From: Pseudoflavonifractor sp050943825
GTDB taxonomy: Bacteria > Bacillota > Clostridia > Oscillospirales > Oscillospiraceae
Direction of reading: 5' to 3'
DNA length: 64,000 nt
Assembly (NCBI RefSeq): GCF_050943825.1
Contig: NZ_JBMNPX010000014.1
Location: 1 to 64,000, forward strand
The position numbers and the translations under genes were made by a program. Under the pieces are notes generated by a model. It was not told the DNA's origin. It worked only from the letters and a program-made list of their open reading frames with translations, and did no database searches. Of this stretch, positions 8,593 through 19,118 are shown one piece after another. How positions within the stretch are numbered: position 1 is the first letter of the stretch; each line of letters begins with the position of its first letter.

Positions 8593-9189
8593 ATGAGTAC
8601 ACAGACAGAACACATCGGCCTGCACCAGTGGGAGAGCACGGACAGCTTTCTCCGAGAGGACTTCAACGAGGACAACAGGAAGATTGACGAGGAGGTGGGA
8701 AAGCTGATTGCCGCAGTTCCCATTATCAAGCTGGGCGAAATCACCACGTCGGAAAGCGCCCGACAGGTTGATGTTGATTTGTCGGAGATCGACTTTTCAC
8801 AGTACTGGGAGGTACAGTTCCACATCCATGGCAACACCAGCCAAACGTGTGTTCTCTATGTCCGGCTCAACGGCGCAGCCGGTGAGGAGGACTATGAGTA
8901 CAAAAGCGCAAACGGCAACAACTATGCAAGCAACTATCTGAGTGCAATTTCCCTGGGTTATCCCGGCAGTATGGACTATTACAGTGCAAAAGTAACCATT
9001 TTCAGCTCACCGGTCTTTATAAGCGCGCACACAGAGGGCTATGGAAAGGCAATACAGGATCAGCGCTCCTATGCCACACAGACCAGCGGCGTCACATTCT
9101 CCACATTGCAGGTTATGAATCTTGTTGCCAGTATCGGCACCATCGATGCAGGACTGAAAATTGAGATATATGGGGTGAAGCGGCAATGA
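8593..9189 (+). CDS. Tail-fibre-like protein, copy 1 of 4
   Basis: First of four proteins sharing a near-identical N-terminus (MSTQTEHIGLHQWESTD, then DFNEDNRKID) and differing after about residue 37. There is no signal peptide or membrane helix. An N-terminal module with a C-terminal beta-rich variable domain ending in YGVK resembles short phage tail fibre or baseplate adaptor proteins; that is inference from pattern. The C-terminal domain (VDVDLSEIDFSQYWEVQF) is related to copies 2 and 3. RBS AAAGGAGC precedes the ATG. It is convergent with the S-layer gene at 9377 and overlaps a small companion frame by 4 bp. Confidence 0.6.
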   Translation: MSTQTEHIGLHQWESTDSFLREDFNEDNRKIDEEVGKLIAAVPIIKLGEITTSESARQVDVDLSEIDFSQYWEVQFHIHGNTSQTCVLYVRLNGAAGEEDYEYKSANGNNYASNYLSAISLGYPGSMDYYSAKVTIFSSPVFISAHTEGYGKAIQDQRSYATQTSGVTFSTLQVMNLVASIGTIDAGLKIEIYGVKRQ

Positions 9190-9314
9190 AAATTGAAGTT
9201 TTGGTGTGTACGCTTAACGGGAATCAGCGCATGGAGTACCGTGACGTACCAGAGGAGTGGTTCCTGTCCACAGAAAAGGAATTGAATAGCGAGACTGGAA
9301 CAGACGGTAAATAA
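9186..9314 (+). CDS. Small companion protein of fibre copy 1 (42 aa)
   Basis: ATG overlaps the stop of the fibre-like gene (ATGA). The 42-residue product starts MKIEVLVCTLNGNQRMEYRDV. A frame of the same length and pattern (MEIKVLVVHPDGTQ...) sits in the same place behind fibre copy 2, which argues that both are real. No known function; it might be a chaperone or cap for the fibre, as small genes behind phage fibres often are. Confidence 0.6.
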   Translation: MKIEVLVCTLNGNQRMEYRDVPEEWFLSTEKELNSETGTDGK

Positions 9315-9318
9315 TCGT

Positions 9319-9356
9319 AAAAAGCGGCCCCTGGGTTTCCCCAGGAGCCGCTTTTT
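9319..9356. terminator. Bidirectional terminator between fibre 1 and S-layer gene 1
   Basis: Stem AAAAAGCGGC-CCTGGG with CCCAGG-GCCGCTTTTT, with A and T runs on both sides; it serves both convergent genes. Confidence 0.93.
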
Positions 9357-9376
9357 GGCATTACTGCAACTGTGAA

Positions 9377-12286
9377 TTAGACAGCAGCAGCAACGAAAGT
9401 CAGGGTAATGGTGCTGGTGCTAGTACCATCCTCGGCGGTAACGGTAATGGTGATGGTGTTAGCAGGACCAGCCTGAGAGCCATTGTTCTGCACAACGGCA
9501 GTGCCGCTGACCACATAGGTAGCACCGGGAGCCACAGTCACTTCGCTGATGGCCACGGTCTTGCCCTCAGTAGCCTTAGCAGGGGCCTCAGCGACAGTGC
9601 CGCTGGTGCTGCTGGCATAGGTTTCATTAGCGCCATCAATAGTGTACTTAATGGCAGAGGCAGTAGCAGTATTGCTCAGAACCTGCTTGATGTACACGAT
9701 CTCGGCCATACCGTCGTTGTTGGCATCGATAACAGTGACCACGTCGGTAGCATCAGCGGTCACAGCATCGAAGGAGAGAGTATTGACAGCGTCATCAGTG
9801 CCGATGTAGTAGATAGCGGTGTCGGCGTTCACAGTCTTGACGGTGGCGCCGGAAACCAGAGTGCCGCCGGAGACGTTGATGCCGTTGGTGGTGGAAGTAA
9901 CAGTAACCTTGCTCACGATGCCATTAGCATCCTTCGCGGCAACAGTGTAGAAGGTGCGGACAACGGGAGCGCTGCTGTTATTAACCAGCTTGTTGGTGTC
10001 GAAAGCGGTGACATCGAGCTTCAGAGTGGTAGCCTCGCCGTTCACAATGGCGTTGACCACATAGTGAGCGGGAACATCGCCATTCTTGGGAACGTAAGTG
10101 GTCTCAATGCTGGAGCCGGTGAAGTAGACGATGTCGCCCACAGTACCGGTCAGAGTGCCGGCAGCAGAGACATACACGTAGGAGGCGATACCGTTCTTCA
10201 CGACGACCTTCATGGTAGCGCCGGACATGGAGGGAACCTCATTGATGCCCTTGTAAGCAGTGTAGACAGCCTTGCCGTCGGTACCGGTGGTCTTGACCAG
10301 GAAGATGGTGTTGGCGCTGGCCACACCCTTGCTGGCGCCGCCGCGGACAGTCAGGTTGGCATTGCCGTTCTTGATCTCGGTAGCGGTGGAAGCAGTGGCA
10401 TCAGCGGTCACAGCAGTCAGCTCATACTTGCCGTTGCTGTCAACAGAATAGGTGTAGAACGCATCCTTGACAACATTGCTGAGTTCGGTCTTGTTAGAAG
10501 TATCACCGCCAACAGCAGCGGTGTCCTTTACGATGGTCTTGCCACCCAGCTTGGAGATGGTCACGATCTCGGTGGTGCCGTCATCCTTGAGCAGCTGAGC
10601 CTGAGCATACTTGCTCTCGCCCAGAGCGCCGGTACCGTCAACCCAAGCGGTATCCAGAACCACAGCATAGCTGTTGTCGGTGGCCTTGTCGGTGTCCTTC
10701 ACAGCCTTGACAATGTTGTTGGCGTTGTCCAGGTAGAAGGTGTAGGTGTTGGTGTAGTCCTTGCTCCAGCTGTTGGAAGCGTTGGTCAGGTCAGAGGTCA
10801 GATAGTAGGTGCCGTCCAGCAGGAGACCCTTGGTGGAGTGCAGGCCGGAAACAACGCCGGAGACGGAGGCAGCCTTCTCGATGTAGGTGACCTTGCCGAT
10901 CTGGACGTACAGAACCACGTCGCCCTTCTTCAGGTCGGCATAGCCCTTCACGGTCTCAGTGGTGTTGGCAGCGGAGAAAGCGTTGATAACGCCGGGCACC
11001 TTAACCTGGGTAGCGTCGCCCACAACCTTGGTGGAGGGGGCAGCAGTCAGGGTGGCGACCTTCTTCTCGGTAACCTTGATGATGTCGGCCTTGCCGTTGT
11101 TGTTGCTGTCGATGAACTCAACGATGGCGCCCTTCTTGGCGGCAGCGGTGGTCACATCGCTGTTGAAAGCGGTACCGGCAGCAGCGTTGGGGACAGTCTT
11201 CTGAACGCCGTTGACAAAGCTGTAGATATCGGGGTTGGAAGTACCCATCTCAACAGCGGCCAGGAAGTCCTTGTGGCTAGAGGTAGTAGCGTTGGTCAGG
11301 TTGATGCCAGTGTTGGCAGTAGCCAGAACAACAGTAGAAGCAGCGGTCAGAGAAGTGGAGTACAGGGACTTGTAGGTCAGAGTAACCACACCGTTGTTCA
11401 CGTTCACGTCGTTCTTGGTGTAGAACGCAACCTTAGTGCCGGCCTGATCGGGAGAAACGGCAAACTTGGCAGCGTTGGCGGCATTGACGGCAGCAATCTC
11501 AGCGGCAGTAGCGCCGGAGAGAGCGGTCAGGGTAGCGTCGCCGTTAGCAGGAATGTTGCTCACCAGAGCCTCAACCTTGGCCAGACCATAGACCTGCTGG
11601 CCCAGGGTGGTGGCAGCGCTGACGTACTTGCTCAGGTACTGAACGCCCATGTCATACTGGAACTCGGGAGTCACAGTCTTGGCGAACAGAGCGTTGTAGA
11701 TCATCTGAGCAGCGCCGTCACGGGTCAGAGTGTCGGTGGCCTTCACGCTCATGTTGTTGATCAGACCGGCGGCCTGAGCGTCCTTCATGATGTTGACGGA
11801 CCACATGGAGTCGCCCTGATACTTGCTGGCGTTGGCGTCATAGCCCAGAGCGACCAGCAGCATCTTGGCAGCCTGGACAACGGTCACGCCCTGGGTGGGG
11901 AAGAAGTGGCCCAGGCCGTCGCCGGAGATGATGCCGTTGGCATAGCAGTACTTGATGTAGCCCTCGGCCCAGTTGGTGTCGATGTCGGTCAGGTCGGTCT
12001 TGGTGCCCTCGAAGATGGCAGCATCCACGTCGCCCATCAGAATGTAGGTGATGAGCTTGGCCATGGTGGCACGGTCCACGCCCTCAGAAGGGGCGAAAGA
12101 GCCGTCGGGCTTGCCCACGATGATGCCGAGATCGACCATCAGGGACACAGCCTCTTTGTTGGTGACCTGATCCATGTCGGTCAGATCAGCCGCAGTCTTG
12201 TCCGCAGCGCCGGCGCCGATGACCATCATGCCCAGGAGCATGACGGAGGCCAGAGCCAGACTGAGGACCCGCTTGAGGTTTCTCAT
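9377..12286 (-). CDS. SLH-domain S-layer-type protein 1 (969 aa)
   Basis: Exported surface protein held to the wall by SLH domains. Signal peptide about 1-27 (MRNLKRVLSLALASVMLLG...GAGA). Three SLH motifs at about 30-205 (LGIIVGKPDGSFAPSEGVDRA, NGIISGDGLGHFFP, TDTLTRDGAAQMIYNALF), then about 760 residues of Ser/Thr/Ala/Val-rich beta-type sequence, ending in a cadherin-like module (EDGTSTSTITLTF). Codon use is very narrow, as in highly expressed genes. RBS AAGGAGGAATTTCCAA-ATG is identical in copies 2-4. It has its own consensus-like promoter, unlike the other three. Confidence 0.93.
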   Translation of the reverse strand: MRNLKRVLSLALASVMLLGMMVIGAGAADKTAADLTDMDQVTNKEAVSLMVDLGIIVGKPDGSFAPSEGVDRATMAKLITYILMGDVDAAIFEGTKTDLTDIDTNWAEGYIKYCYANGIISGDGLGHFFPTQGVTVVQAAKMLLVALGYDANASKYQGDSMWSVNIMKDAQAAGLINNMSVKATDTLTRDGAAQMIYNALFAKTVTPEFQYDMGVQYLSKYVSAATTLGQQVYGLAKVEALVSNIPANGDATLTALSGATAAEIAAVNAANAAKFAVSPDQAGTKVAFYTKNDVNVNNGVVTLTYKSLYSTSLTAASTVVLATANTGINLTNATTSSHKDFLAAVEMGTSNPDIYSFVNGVQKTVPNAAAGTAFNSDVTTAAAKKGAIVEFIDSNNNGKADIIKVTEKKVATLTAAPSTKVVGDATQVKVPGVINAFSAANTTETVKGYADLKKGDVVLYVQIGKVTYIEKAASVSGVVSGLHSTKGLLLDGTYYLTSDLTNASNSWSKDYTNTYTFYLDNANNIVKAVKDTDKATDNSYAVVLDTAWVDGTGALGESKYAQAQLLKDDGTTEIVTISKLGGKTIVKDTAAVGGDTSNKTELSNVVKDAFYTYSVDSNGKYELTAVTADATASTATEIKNGNANLTVRGGASKGVASANTIFLVKTTGTDGKAVYTAYKGINEVPSMSGATMKVVVKNGIASYVYVSAAGTLTGTVGDIVYFTGSSIETTYVPKNGDVPAHYVVNAIVNGEATTLKLDVTAFDTNKLVNNSSAPVVRTFYTVAAKDANGIVSKVTVTSTTNGINVSGGTLVSGATVKTVNADTAIYYIGTDDAVNTLSFDAVTADATDVVTVIDANNDGMAEIVYIKQVLSNTATASAIKYTIDGANETYASSTSGTVAEAPAKATEGKTVAISEVTVAPGATYVVSGTAVVQNNGSQAGPANTITITVTAEDGTSTSTITLTFVAAAV

Positions 12287-12345
12287 TTGGAAATTCCTCC
12301 TTCTAAAATTTGAGTGTCAGGGTCGAAAACAACCGCTCAGGGTCG
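12287..12345 (-). repeat. Conserved S-layer 5' leader (short form)
   Basis: About 59 bp upstream of S-layer gene 1 match the leaders of copies 3 and 4. They contain the RBS and two copies of CGACCCTGA 21 bp apart. The iteron and hairpin block seen in copies 2-4 is absent; the match stops near the GTTATAC. Confidence 0.8.
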
Positions 12346-12370
12346 TATAACTCCCCTTGCCTCTGTGGGC

Positions 12371-12399
12371 ATGATAATACATCCCGGCGAAATCGTCAA
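12371..12399 (-). promoter_or_regulatory. Promoter of S-layer gene 1
   Basis: Minus-strand TTGACG (12399-12394), 17-bp spacer, TATCAT (12376-12371). The leader to the ATG is about 80 nt. Confidence 0.65.
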
Positions 12400-12721
12400 G
12401 CGGTTTTCCCCATTTGTAACACAACCGTAAAACTACGTCCTCGCCGTTCCTGTCTTATCATTTTTTGTTAGACGATACGGCCATTTAAAAGGTTCCCGCC
12501 CTGTTTTAAAAATTTTTCTGGACTTTTCACGCAGCTGTAACATTTCCATTCCTTAAATACATATAAGGTTTGGGTCCCCCGTTTCGGCGCGTCGGGCACC
12601 CGTTTACCCCCTCCCCTTATTCCCCGTTCCGGCCCCCGGCGGCGTACGTTTGCGTGCAACTTTTTTCTTTCGGGCAGTAACTTTTTTTCAGTCTCTGCGT
12701 CTAAGAAACAGAGAGGCAATC
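12400..12721. other. AT-richer intergenic region, no gene seen
   Basis: Divergent spacer between S-layer gene 1 and the hlyD operon. It has poly-T and poly-A tracts and C-rich stretches. An 83-codon minus frame (12468-12719) has no ribosome site and no recognisable protein pattern. Confidence 0.6.
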
Positions 12722-12786
12722 TTAAGGTTATCTTAAAAAGTTGTCATTCATTTGTAGTGCTTTTCCAGCTTGGCGCATGCTACAAT
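12722..12786 (+). promoter_or_regulatory. Promoter and phased repeats of the hlyD operon
   Basis: TACAAT (12781-12786) preceded by TGC is an extended -10. Upstream, TTAAGG and TTAAAA (12722 and 12733) are spaced 11 bp apart, the spacing at which OmpR/PhoB-family regulators bind. This suggests control by a two-component system; the regulator is unknown. Confidence 0.5.
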
Positions 12787-12822
12787 GATGATGAGAACCT
12801 ACGGCAATAGGAGGAAATGAAA

Positions 12823-14604
12823 ATGGCTGAACAGAACACCCCCGTCATGGACCCGGCGCCCGTTCACACACCGGCTCCCCAGCCCTCTGGCAAAGCCCCG
12901 GAACGCAAGAAGAAGAACAGGAAAATCGTCAAGAACATTATCACGGCGATTATCGTTCTTGCGGTGATCGCCGCTGCCGGCTGGGCACTTTGGTACTTCG
13001 TGTTTACCGACCATAAGGATTCCAACCTGGGTGAACCCATCTATGACACCGCGTACACGGGCACCATCTCCACCACAGTCCGAGGCGGCGGTGCTGCCAA
13101 CGCCAAGGACTCCGCCACCATCACCCTGGCTGCCGACGGCGTGGTCCAGGAGGTCTATGTCACCCAGGGCCAGGTGGTTAACGCCGGTGATCCTCTCTAT
13201 GTGGTCACCTCTCCCGCCGCCGAGGAGGCGCTGAAGACCGCCCAGGAGGCGCTGGTTGCTCAGCAGGAGGCCATGTCCAAGCTCAATGAGGAGATGGCCG
13301 ACCTCCAGAAGAGCCGCAATGATCTGACCATCACCGCGCCCCACGGCGGCAAGCTCACCGAGGTTTCTGATGTTAAGGTGGGCGACCCCATGACCTCGGG
13401 CACTCAGATCGCGGTTCTGGTGGACGACACCAAGCTGAAGCTCTCCCTCTATTACAGCTATGCCTATGAGAACGAGATCTCCGTAGGCCAGACGGCTGAG
13501 ATCTCCATCCCCGCCACCATGACCACCCGCACCGGCACGGTGGAGAAGATTAATAAGGTAGAGCGCATCGTCCCCGAGGGCTCTGTCACCTTTGAGGTTG
13601 TCTTTGTGCTGGACAATCCCGGCACTCTCACCGCCGACATGGTGGCCTCCGCCTCCCTGACCGACTCCGCCGGCAATCCCATCTACCCCTATGAGAGCGG
13701 CAAGCTGGCCTACTATCAGACCACCACCATCGCCACCAAGGCCTCCGGCCCGGTGGAGCAGGTGGCCGACCTGATGAACTACGCCAACGTCACTGCCGGT
13801 CAGGTGCTGCTGATTCAGGGCACCAACGATATCGACGAGCAGATCCGAGCCAAGCAGGAGCAGATCAACACCGCCCAGGAGTCTCTGACCAAGGCCCAGC
13901 AGGCTGTCACCGACGCTGAGAAGAACGTGCAGAACTTCTCCGCCACCGCCCCTATCTCCGGCACCGTGGTCACCTGCTCCCTGGTGCCTGATATGGAGGT
14001 CACCTCCGGCACCGCGGCCATCGTCATCGCGGACAACGCGGTTATGACGGTCAATATCCAGGTGGACGACCGTAACCGTCAGTACATCTCCGAGGGCATG
14101 ACCATCAACCTGTCCGACTGGAACGGCAACAGCTACATGGGCGTGGTGGAGACCGTGGCCGTCCAGGGCACCAACGAGAACGGCGTCACCGTTTTCCCCG
14201 CCACCATCCGGGTGGACAATCCCACCGGCACGCTGATGGGCGGCTACTATCTGGACTATGAGTTCACCGCCGCCGAGAGCACCGGCGTCCTCATCCCCAC
14301 TCAGGACGTGCGGTATTACACCCCCGAGGGTGCTGAGAAGCCCCAGGCTGTTGTCTATCTCCAGCTCCAGCCCGGCCAGGGGACTCCCGAGAACGCCATT
14401 GACAAGACCACCCTGCCCGCCGATATGCAGGAAGAGATTCCCGACGACTGCGTGGTTGTGCCTGTTGAGACCGGCCTGAACGACGACATGAACGTGGAGA
14501 TCACCTCCGGTCTGAACGACGGCGACGTGGTCTACAACAACACCCCCAGCGAGGACGGCAGCTATTACGGCCGCAAGGCCAGTGCCTCCTCCAAGGCGGG
14601 CTGA
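12823..14604 (+). CDS. HlyD/MacA-type periplasmic-adaptor-like protein
   Basis: Extracytoplasmic adaptor of a MacAB-like ABC exporter. Basic N-terminus, one membrane helix (about 37-60), biotinyl-lipoyl-like hairpin around a coiled coil (EEALKTAQEALVAQQ... and QEQINTAQESLTKAQQ...), beta-barrel and C-terminal domains. At 593 residues it is larger than MacA (about 370), with two hairpin-type stretches (about 130-170 and 345-380). AGGAGGA is 7 nt before the second ATG, chosen over the one 6 nt earlier. First gene of a four-gene operon. Confidence 0.85.
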   Translation: MAEQNTPVMDPAPVHTPAPQPSGKAPERKKKNRKIVKNIITAIIVLAVIAAAGWALWYFVFTDHKDSNLGEPIYDTAYTGTISTTVRGGGAANAKDSATITLAADGVVQEVYVTQGQVVNAGDPLYVVTSPAAEEALKTAQEALVAQQEAMSKLNEEMADLQKSRNDLTITAPHGGKLTEVSDVKVGDPMTSGTQIAVLVDDTKLKLSLYYSYAYENEISVGQTAEISIPATMTTRTGTVEKINKVERIVPEGSVTFEVVFVLDNPGTLTADMVASASLTDSAGNPIYPYESGKLAYYQTTTIATKASGPVEQVADLMNYANVTAGQVLLIQGTNDIDEQIRAKQEQINTAQESLTKAQQAVTDAEKNVQNFSATAPISGTVVTCSLVPDMEVTSGTAAIVIADNAVMTVNIQVDDRNRQYISEGMTINLSDWNGNSYMGVVETVAVQGTNENGVTVFPATIRVDNPTGTLMGGYYLDYEFTAAESTGVLIPTQDVRYYTPEGAEKPQAVVYLQLQPGQGTPENAIDKTTLPADMQEEIPDDCVVVPVETGLNDDMNVEITSGLNDGDVVYNNTPSEDGSYYGRKASASSKAG

Positions 14605-14632
14605 AGCGCTCCTGTTAAAAGGAGATGATGGA

Positions 14633-15324
<692 letters not shown>

Positions 15325-15328
<4 letters not shown>

Positions 15329-16602
15329 ACTTAAAGCAGACAATCAAGCTGGCGGCCAAGTCCATCGGCGCCCGGAAGGGCCGCACCTTTCTCACCATGC
15401 TGGGCGTCATCATCGGTCTGGCTGCGGTCATCATTCTGGTGACCTATGCCCAGGGCACCACCAAGCAGATGATGGACCTGATGAAGTCCATGGGCACCAA
15501 CCAGATTCAGGTCTCCGCCTACAAGTGGACGGGCGGTTCCAGCGACGACGTGGTGTTCAACAGTCTCTATAACTACTGCAAGCAGATGGACGATTTGGTG
15601 CTGGGCGTAACACCCAACCAGTACTGCTGGTTCACCGTGCAGTACGGTGCCAAGAACTCCAACAACATGTACTCGGAGGACGGGAGCACTCAGCCCCCCC
15701 AGATCTGGATGGGCAGCGACCAGTGGTCGATCTGCAACAACGCCACCATTGCCAAGGGCCGTGATCTCACCTATCTGGACATACAGAGCGGCAGTCAGGT
15801 CTGTGTTCTGGGTTCTTATGCCGCCAAGATGTTCTTTAACTATGCCAATCCCATCGGTGAGACCATGCTCTTTGACGGCGTTCCCTTTAAGGTCATCGGT
15901 GTGTATGAGTCCCGTATCAACGAGGAGACCCTTACCGAGGAGACCCAGCACTATGTCCAGCAGGACAATTTCATTCTTCTGCCCTACACCACCACCCGCG
16001 CCTTCCAGGTGGCCGGCTCCAGCAATGTCTCCACCGGCAACTCCGACTTTATTGTCAAGGCCAAGGATGCTGCCTCCACTCAGGAGGCTGCCGCCCGTCT
16101 GGAGGGTTTCCTGAAGGGCCTGATTGGTGACTCCAAGACCGGCAACAGCTACGGTTACTACAACGTCTATTCTACCGACAACTACATCAACTCCACCGAG
16201 GAAGCCAACAAGAGCCAGCAGATGCTGCTGGGCGGCATCGCGGCCATCTCCCTCATCGTGGGTGGTATCGGCATCATGAACATTATGCTGGTCACTGTCA
16301 CCGAGCGTACCCGTGAGATTGGTATCCGCAAGGCCATCGGCGCCGAACGGCGGAGCATCATCATCCAGTTCCTCATTGAGGCCTGTATGATCTGCGGCCT
16401 GGGCGGTATCCTAGGCATCGCCGTTGGCTATGTCGGCACACTGATAGTCTGTAAACAAACCCTTGGCATCATATTGCTGCCCAACGCCGGCATCACCGTT
16501 GGTGCCTTTGTCATCTCGGTGGGCCTGGGCATCATCTTCGGTCTCTACCCCGCCATCAAGGCCAGCGGCCTCCAGCCTGTGGAAGCCCTGCGGGCTGACT
16601 GA
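15325..16602 (+). CDS. MacB/FtsX-type ABC permease
   Basis: Permease with the MacB topology: TM1 (about 21-42), a large extracytoplasmic domain (about 45-290), then three C-terminal helices in the FtsX domain, with the typical stretch VTERTREIGIRKAIGA before the third helix. 425 residues. GTG start overlaps the ATPase stop by 4 bp, so translation is coupled. Substrate unknown; MacB-type pumps act mechanically on extracytoplasmic molecules. Confidence 0.92.
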
Positions 16603-16648
16603 TTCCGTTTTCCGTCATTCCAACTCCATATATAAGGGAGAGAGAAAT

Positions 16649-19027
16649 ATGAAAATCAAACGATTCCTTGCCGGCCTGCTGGCAGCCGCCCTTGTGTGCG
16701 GCCTGATGGTGGTGGTACCGGCGTCCGCTGCCACCAGCGGTGCCAGTACCTCCGGCTTTACCGACATCACCGATCCCGCTGTGGCTGAGGCCGCCGAGGT
16801 GCTCCGCCTCCTGGGCGTGGTCAACGGCACCGGCGGCACCGCCTTCAATCCCGGCGGCACCCTGACCCGTGCCGAGTTCTGCAAGATGGCCATTGAGATC
16901 ATGGGCAAGGGCGAGGAGGCCTCTGCCCAGATGAACCGCACCATCTTCCTGGATGTGAAGGGTGACCACTGGGCCCGGGGCTACATCAACCTGGCCGCCT
17001 CCACCCGTCTTGGCGCCACGGAGGAAGGCGGCGGTGGCGAGATGCTGATGGTAGGCGTGGGTGATGGCACCTTCCGTCCCAACCAGACCATCACCTTTGC
17101 CGAGGCCGTCACCATTATGATGCGGATTCTGGGCTATACCGCCTCTGACGTTGCGTCCGGTTCCTCCTGGTACAGCGGCTATCTGGCCTCTGCCTCCGTT
17201 ATCGGCCTGACGGACGGGGTGTCCCTGACCTGGAACTCCACCATCACCCGCGGCCAGACCGCCATTCTCTTTGAGAACATGCTGTACACCAATCCCAAGG
17301 GCGCCGAGACGCCCTATCTGACCCAGCTGGGCGGCAGCATCACCGACGAGGCCGTGGTCATCTCTCTGAATGCTACCGCAGCTGACGGCACTACCGGCTG
17401 CATCCTCACCACTGGTAGCCCTGATCCTTACAAGACCAATCATGCGCCATTTGATACCACTCTGGCAGGTGCCCGTGCCAAGCTGGTGCTGGACAAAAAC
17501 AGCAAGGTCATTGCCATCATTCCCAGCGACGGCGGCACCCAGCGCAACACCTCCGTCGTGTCCGCTCAGGCCACTTATGTGATGGTCTCCGGCGGCGAGA
17601 AGCTGGACGTGGCCCCCACCACCCCTGTCTACCGCGAGAGCGGTGAGACCACCTATGATAAGGTTTATCTGAATCTGAAGACTGGCTCCCCTCTGGTGCT
17701 CCACTACGGTGTTACCGGCAAGCTGGAGTATCTCTATCTTCCCTCTGCCCAGGCCGCTGAGGAGGCCGCCGTAGCCAAGGCCACCGGTTCCGGCAATCCC
17801 TTTGCCTCTCTGGTGGGCAGCGATACCGGCTATCAGATCCTGAAGAATGGTCTGCCTGCTACTCTCTCCGATATTCGTCAGTACGATGTGGCCACCTATG
17901 ACAAGTCCACCAAGACTCTCTATGTCTCTGATCTGCGCCTGACCGGCGTCTATGAGAACGCCGCTCCCAGTCCTTCCACCCCCCTGAGTGTCACCATGAT
18001 GGGCGCCACCTTCCCCGTGCTCTCCAGCGCCTATGCAGACCTTACTTCCTTTAAGGTAGGCGAGGTCATTACGCTGCTTCTCACCTCCGACGGCCAGGTG
18101 GCCGGCGCTGTCTCTCCCTCCACTGCCAAGTCCACCACCGTGGGCGTTGTGAAGATGGAAGGCTCCACTGCCACCGTTACTCCGCTGGCTGACATTCGGG
18201 ATGCCAGCGGCCAGCCCATCACCTTTACCGGCGAGACCTCTTACAGCGGCGACAGCGCTGCCCGTATGCAGGGCCAGCTGGTGACGGTGTCCTCCAGCAA
18301 GATCGGCTCTCTCACGCTCTCCCGCCTGTCGGGCAGCGGCGCTTCCGGTTCTCTGGACGTGACCGCCCGTACACTGGGCGGTGAGCCCCTGGCTGACAAT
18401 GTCGTGCTCTATGAGCGAGTAGGCAACGGCGCTCCCAGCGAGATCTCCTTCGAGCAGCTCACCCGTACCACCGTTCCTGCCAGCAAAATCAGCTATGTGG
18501 GCAAGGATTACGCCGGTCGAGTCAACATCATCGTCTTTGACGACGTTACCGGCGACCAGTATACCTATGGACTGGCCAAAAAGGGCGACGACCAGAGCGG
18601 CGGCAGTGGCGACATGAGTTACTCCAATCCCACCATCACCGTGGAAAACGGCGGCGAAGGCAGCGAGCGTCTGATCACTGGCGCCTCCATTAAGGACGGC
18701 CTGCCCGTTGGTATTACCGCCTCTCTGGATGAAGTGGATGGTGTCCAGAAGCTGGCTGGCTGGGTGGAACTGAAGGCCGTGGAAAATGTGTCCCGTTCTG
18801 CTTTTGATATGAAGGAGAACCCCGGTGAAGGTGTTGCGCCTATCGGCACTGTCACCACCAGCGACATGATCCTCCCCGTAGCCGGCAATGTGGTTTGCTA
18901 CAACAAGGCTACCAAGACCTGGTTTGCCTCTCTGGATGAGGCCCGTGCCTATGCGGACACGCTCACCATCTACTACGATCGCGCCCCCCAGGAGGGCGGT
19001 AAAGTCCGGCTTGTAGTTGTCGGGTGA
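16649..19027 (+). CDS. SLH-domain surface protein of the MacAB operon (792 aa)
   Basis: Signal peptide (MKIKRFLAGLLAAALVCG...ASA, about 1-28), three SLH motifs (about 35-210; LLGVVNGTGGTAFNPGGTLTRAEF, VGVGDGTFRPNQTITFAEAV, TRGQTAILFENML), then about 580 residues of beta-rich sequence of unknown role. It differs from the four antigen-type copies in leader and sequence. It starts 46 bp after the permease with no terminator between, so it belongs to the exporter operon. It may be the pump's substrate or a wall-spanning accessory; I cannot tell which. Confidence 0.9.
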   Translation: MKIKRFLAGLLAAALVCGLMVVVPASAATSGASTSGFTDITDPAVAEAAEVLRLLGVVNGTGGTAFNPGGTLTRAEFCKMAIEIMGKGEEASAQMNRTIFLDVKGDHWARGYINLAASTRLGATEEGGGGEMLMVGVGDGTFRPNQTITFAEAVTIMMRILGYTASDVASGSSWYSGYLASASVIGLTDGVSLTWNSTITRGQTAILFENMLYTNPKGAETPYLTQLGGSITDEAVVISLNATAADGTTGCILTTGSPDPYKTNHAPFDTTLAGARAKLVLDKNSKVIAIIPSDGGTQRNTSVVSAQATYVMVSGGEKLDVAPTTPVYRESGETTYDKVYLNLKTGSPLVLHYGVTGKLEYLYLPSAQAAEEAAVAKATGSGNPFASLVGSDTGYQILKNGLPATLSDIRQYDVATYDKSTKTLYVSDLRLTGVYENAAPSPSTPLSVTMMGATFPVLSSAYADLTSFKVGEVITLLLTSDGQVAGAVSPSTAKSTTVGVVKMEGSTATVTPLADIRDASGQPITFTGETSYSGDSAARMQGQLVTVSSSKIGSLTLSRLSGSGASGSLDVTARTLGGEPLADNVVLYERVGNGAPSEISFEQLTRTTVPASKISYVGKDYAGRVNIIVFDDVTGDQYTYGLAKKGDDQSGGSGDMSYSNPTITVENGGEGSERLITGASIKDGLPVGITASLDEVDGVQKLAGWVELKAVENVSRSAFDMKENPGEGVAPIGTVTTSDMILPVAGNVVCYNKATKTWFASLDEARAYADTLTIYYDRAPQEGGKVRLVVVG

Positions 19028-19049
19028 TTTCTGTCCTGTCTTTACATCG

Positions 19050-19089
19050 CGAGGGAGCTGGAATTTTTCCAGCTCCCTCGCTTTGTTTT
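19050..19089 (+). terminator. Terminator of the hlyD-SLH operon
   Basis: Perfect 14-bp stem CGAGGGAGCTGGAA / TTCCAGCTCCCTCG with a 3-nt loop, then CTTTGTTTT. Confidence 0.92.
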
Positions 19090-19118
19090 GCCGGTTTATT
19101 TTCCTGAAATAGTACTCC

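Noticed and set aside
9377..12313. Long reading frames antisense to S-layer genes (749, 770, 732 and 996 codons at 10064, 19222, 24814 and 33529)
   Set aside because: They mirror the very narrow codon use of the sense genes. Their products are Gly/His/Val repeats without domains, and no ribosome sites fit.
12468..12719. 83-codon minus-strand frame in the spacer before hlyD
   Set aside because: No ribosome site, no protein-like pattern, AT-rich spacer.
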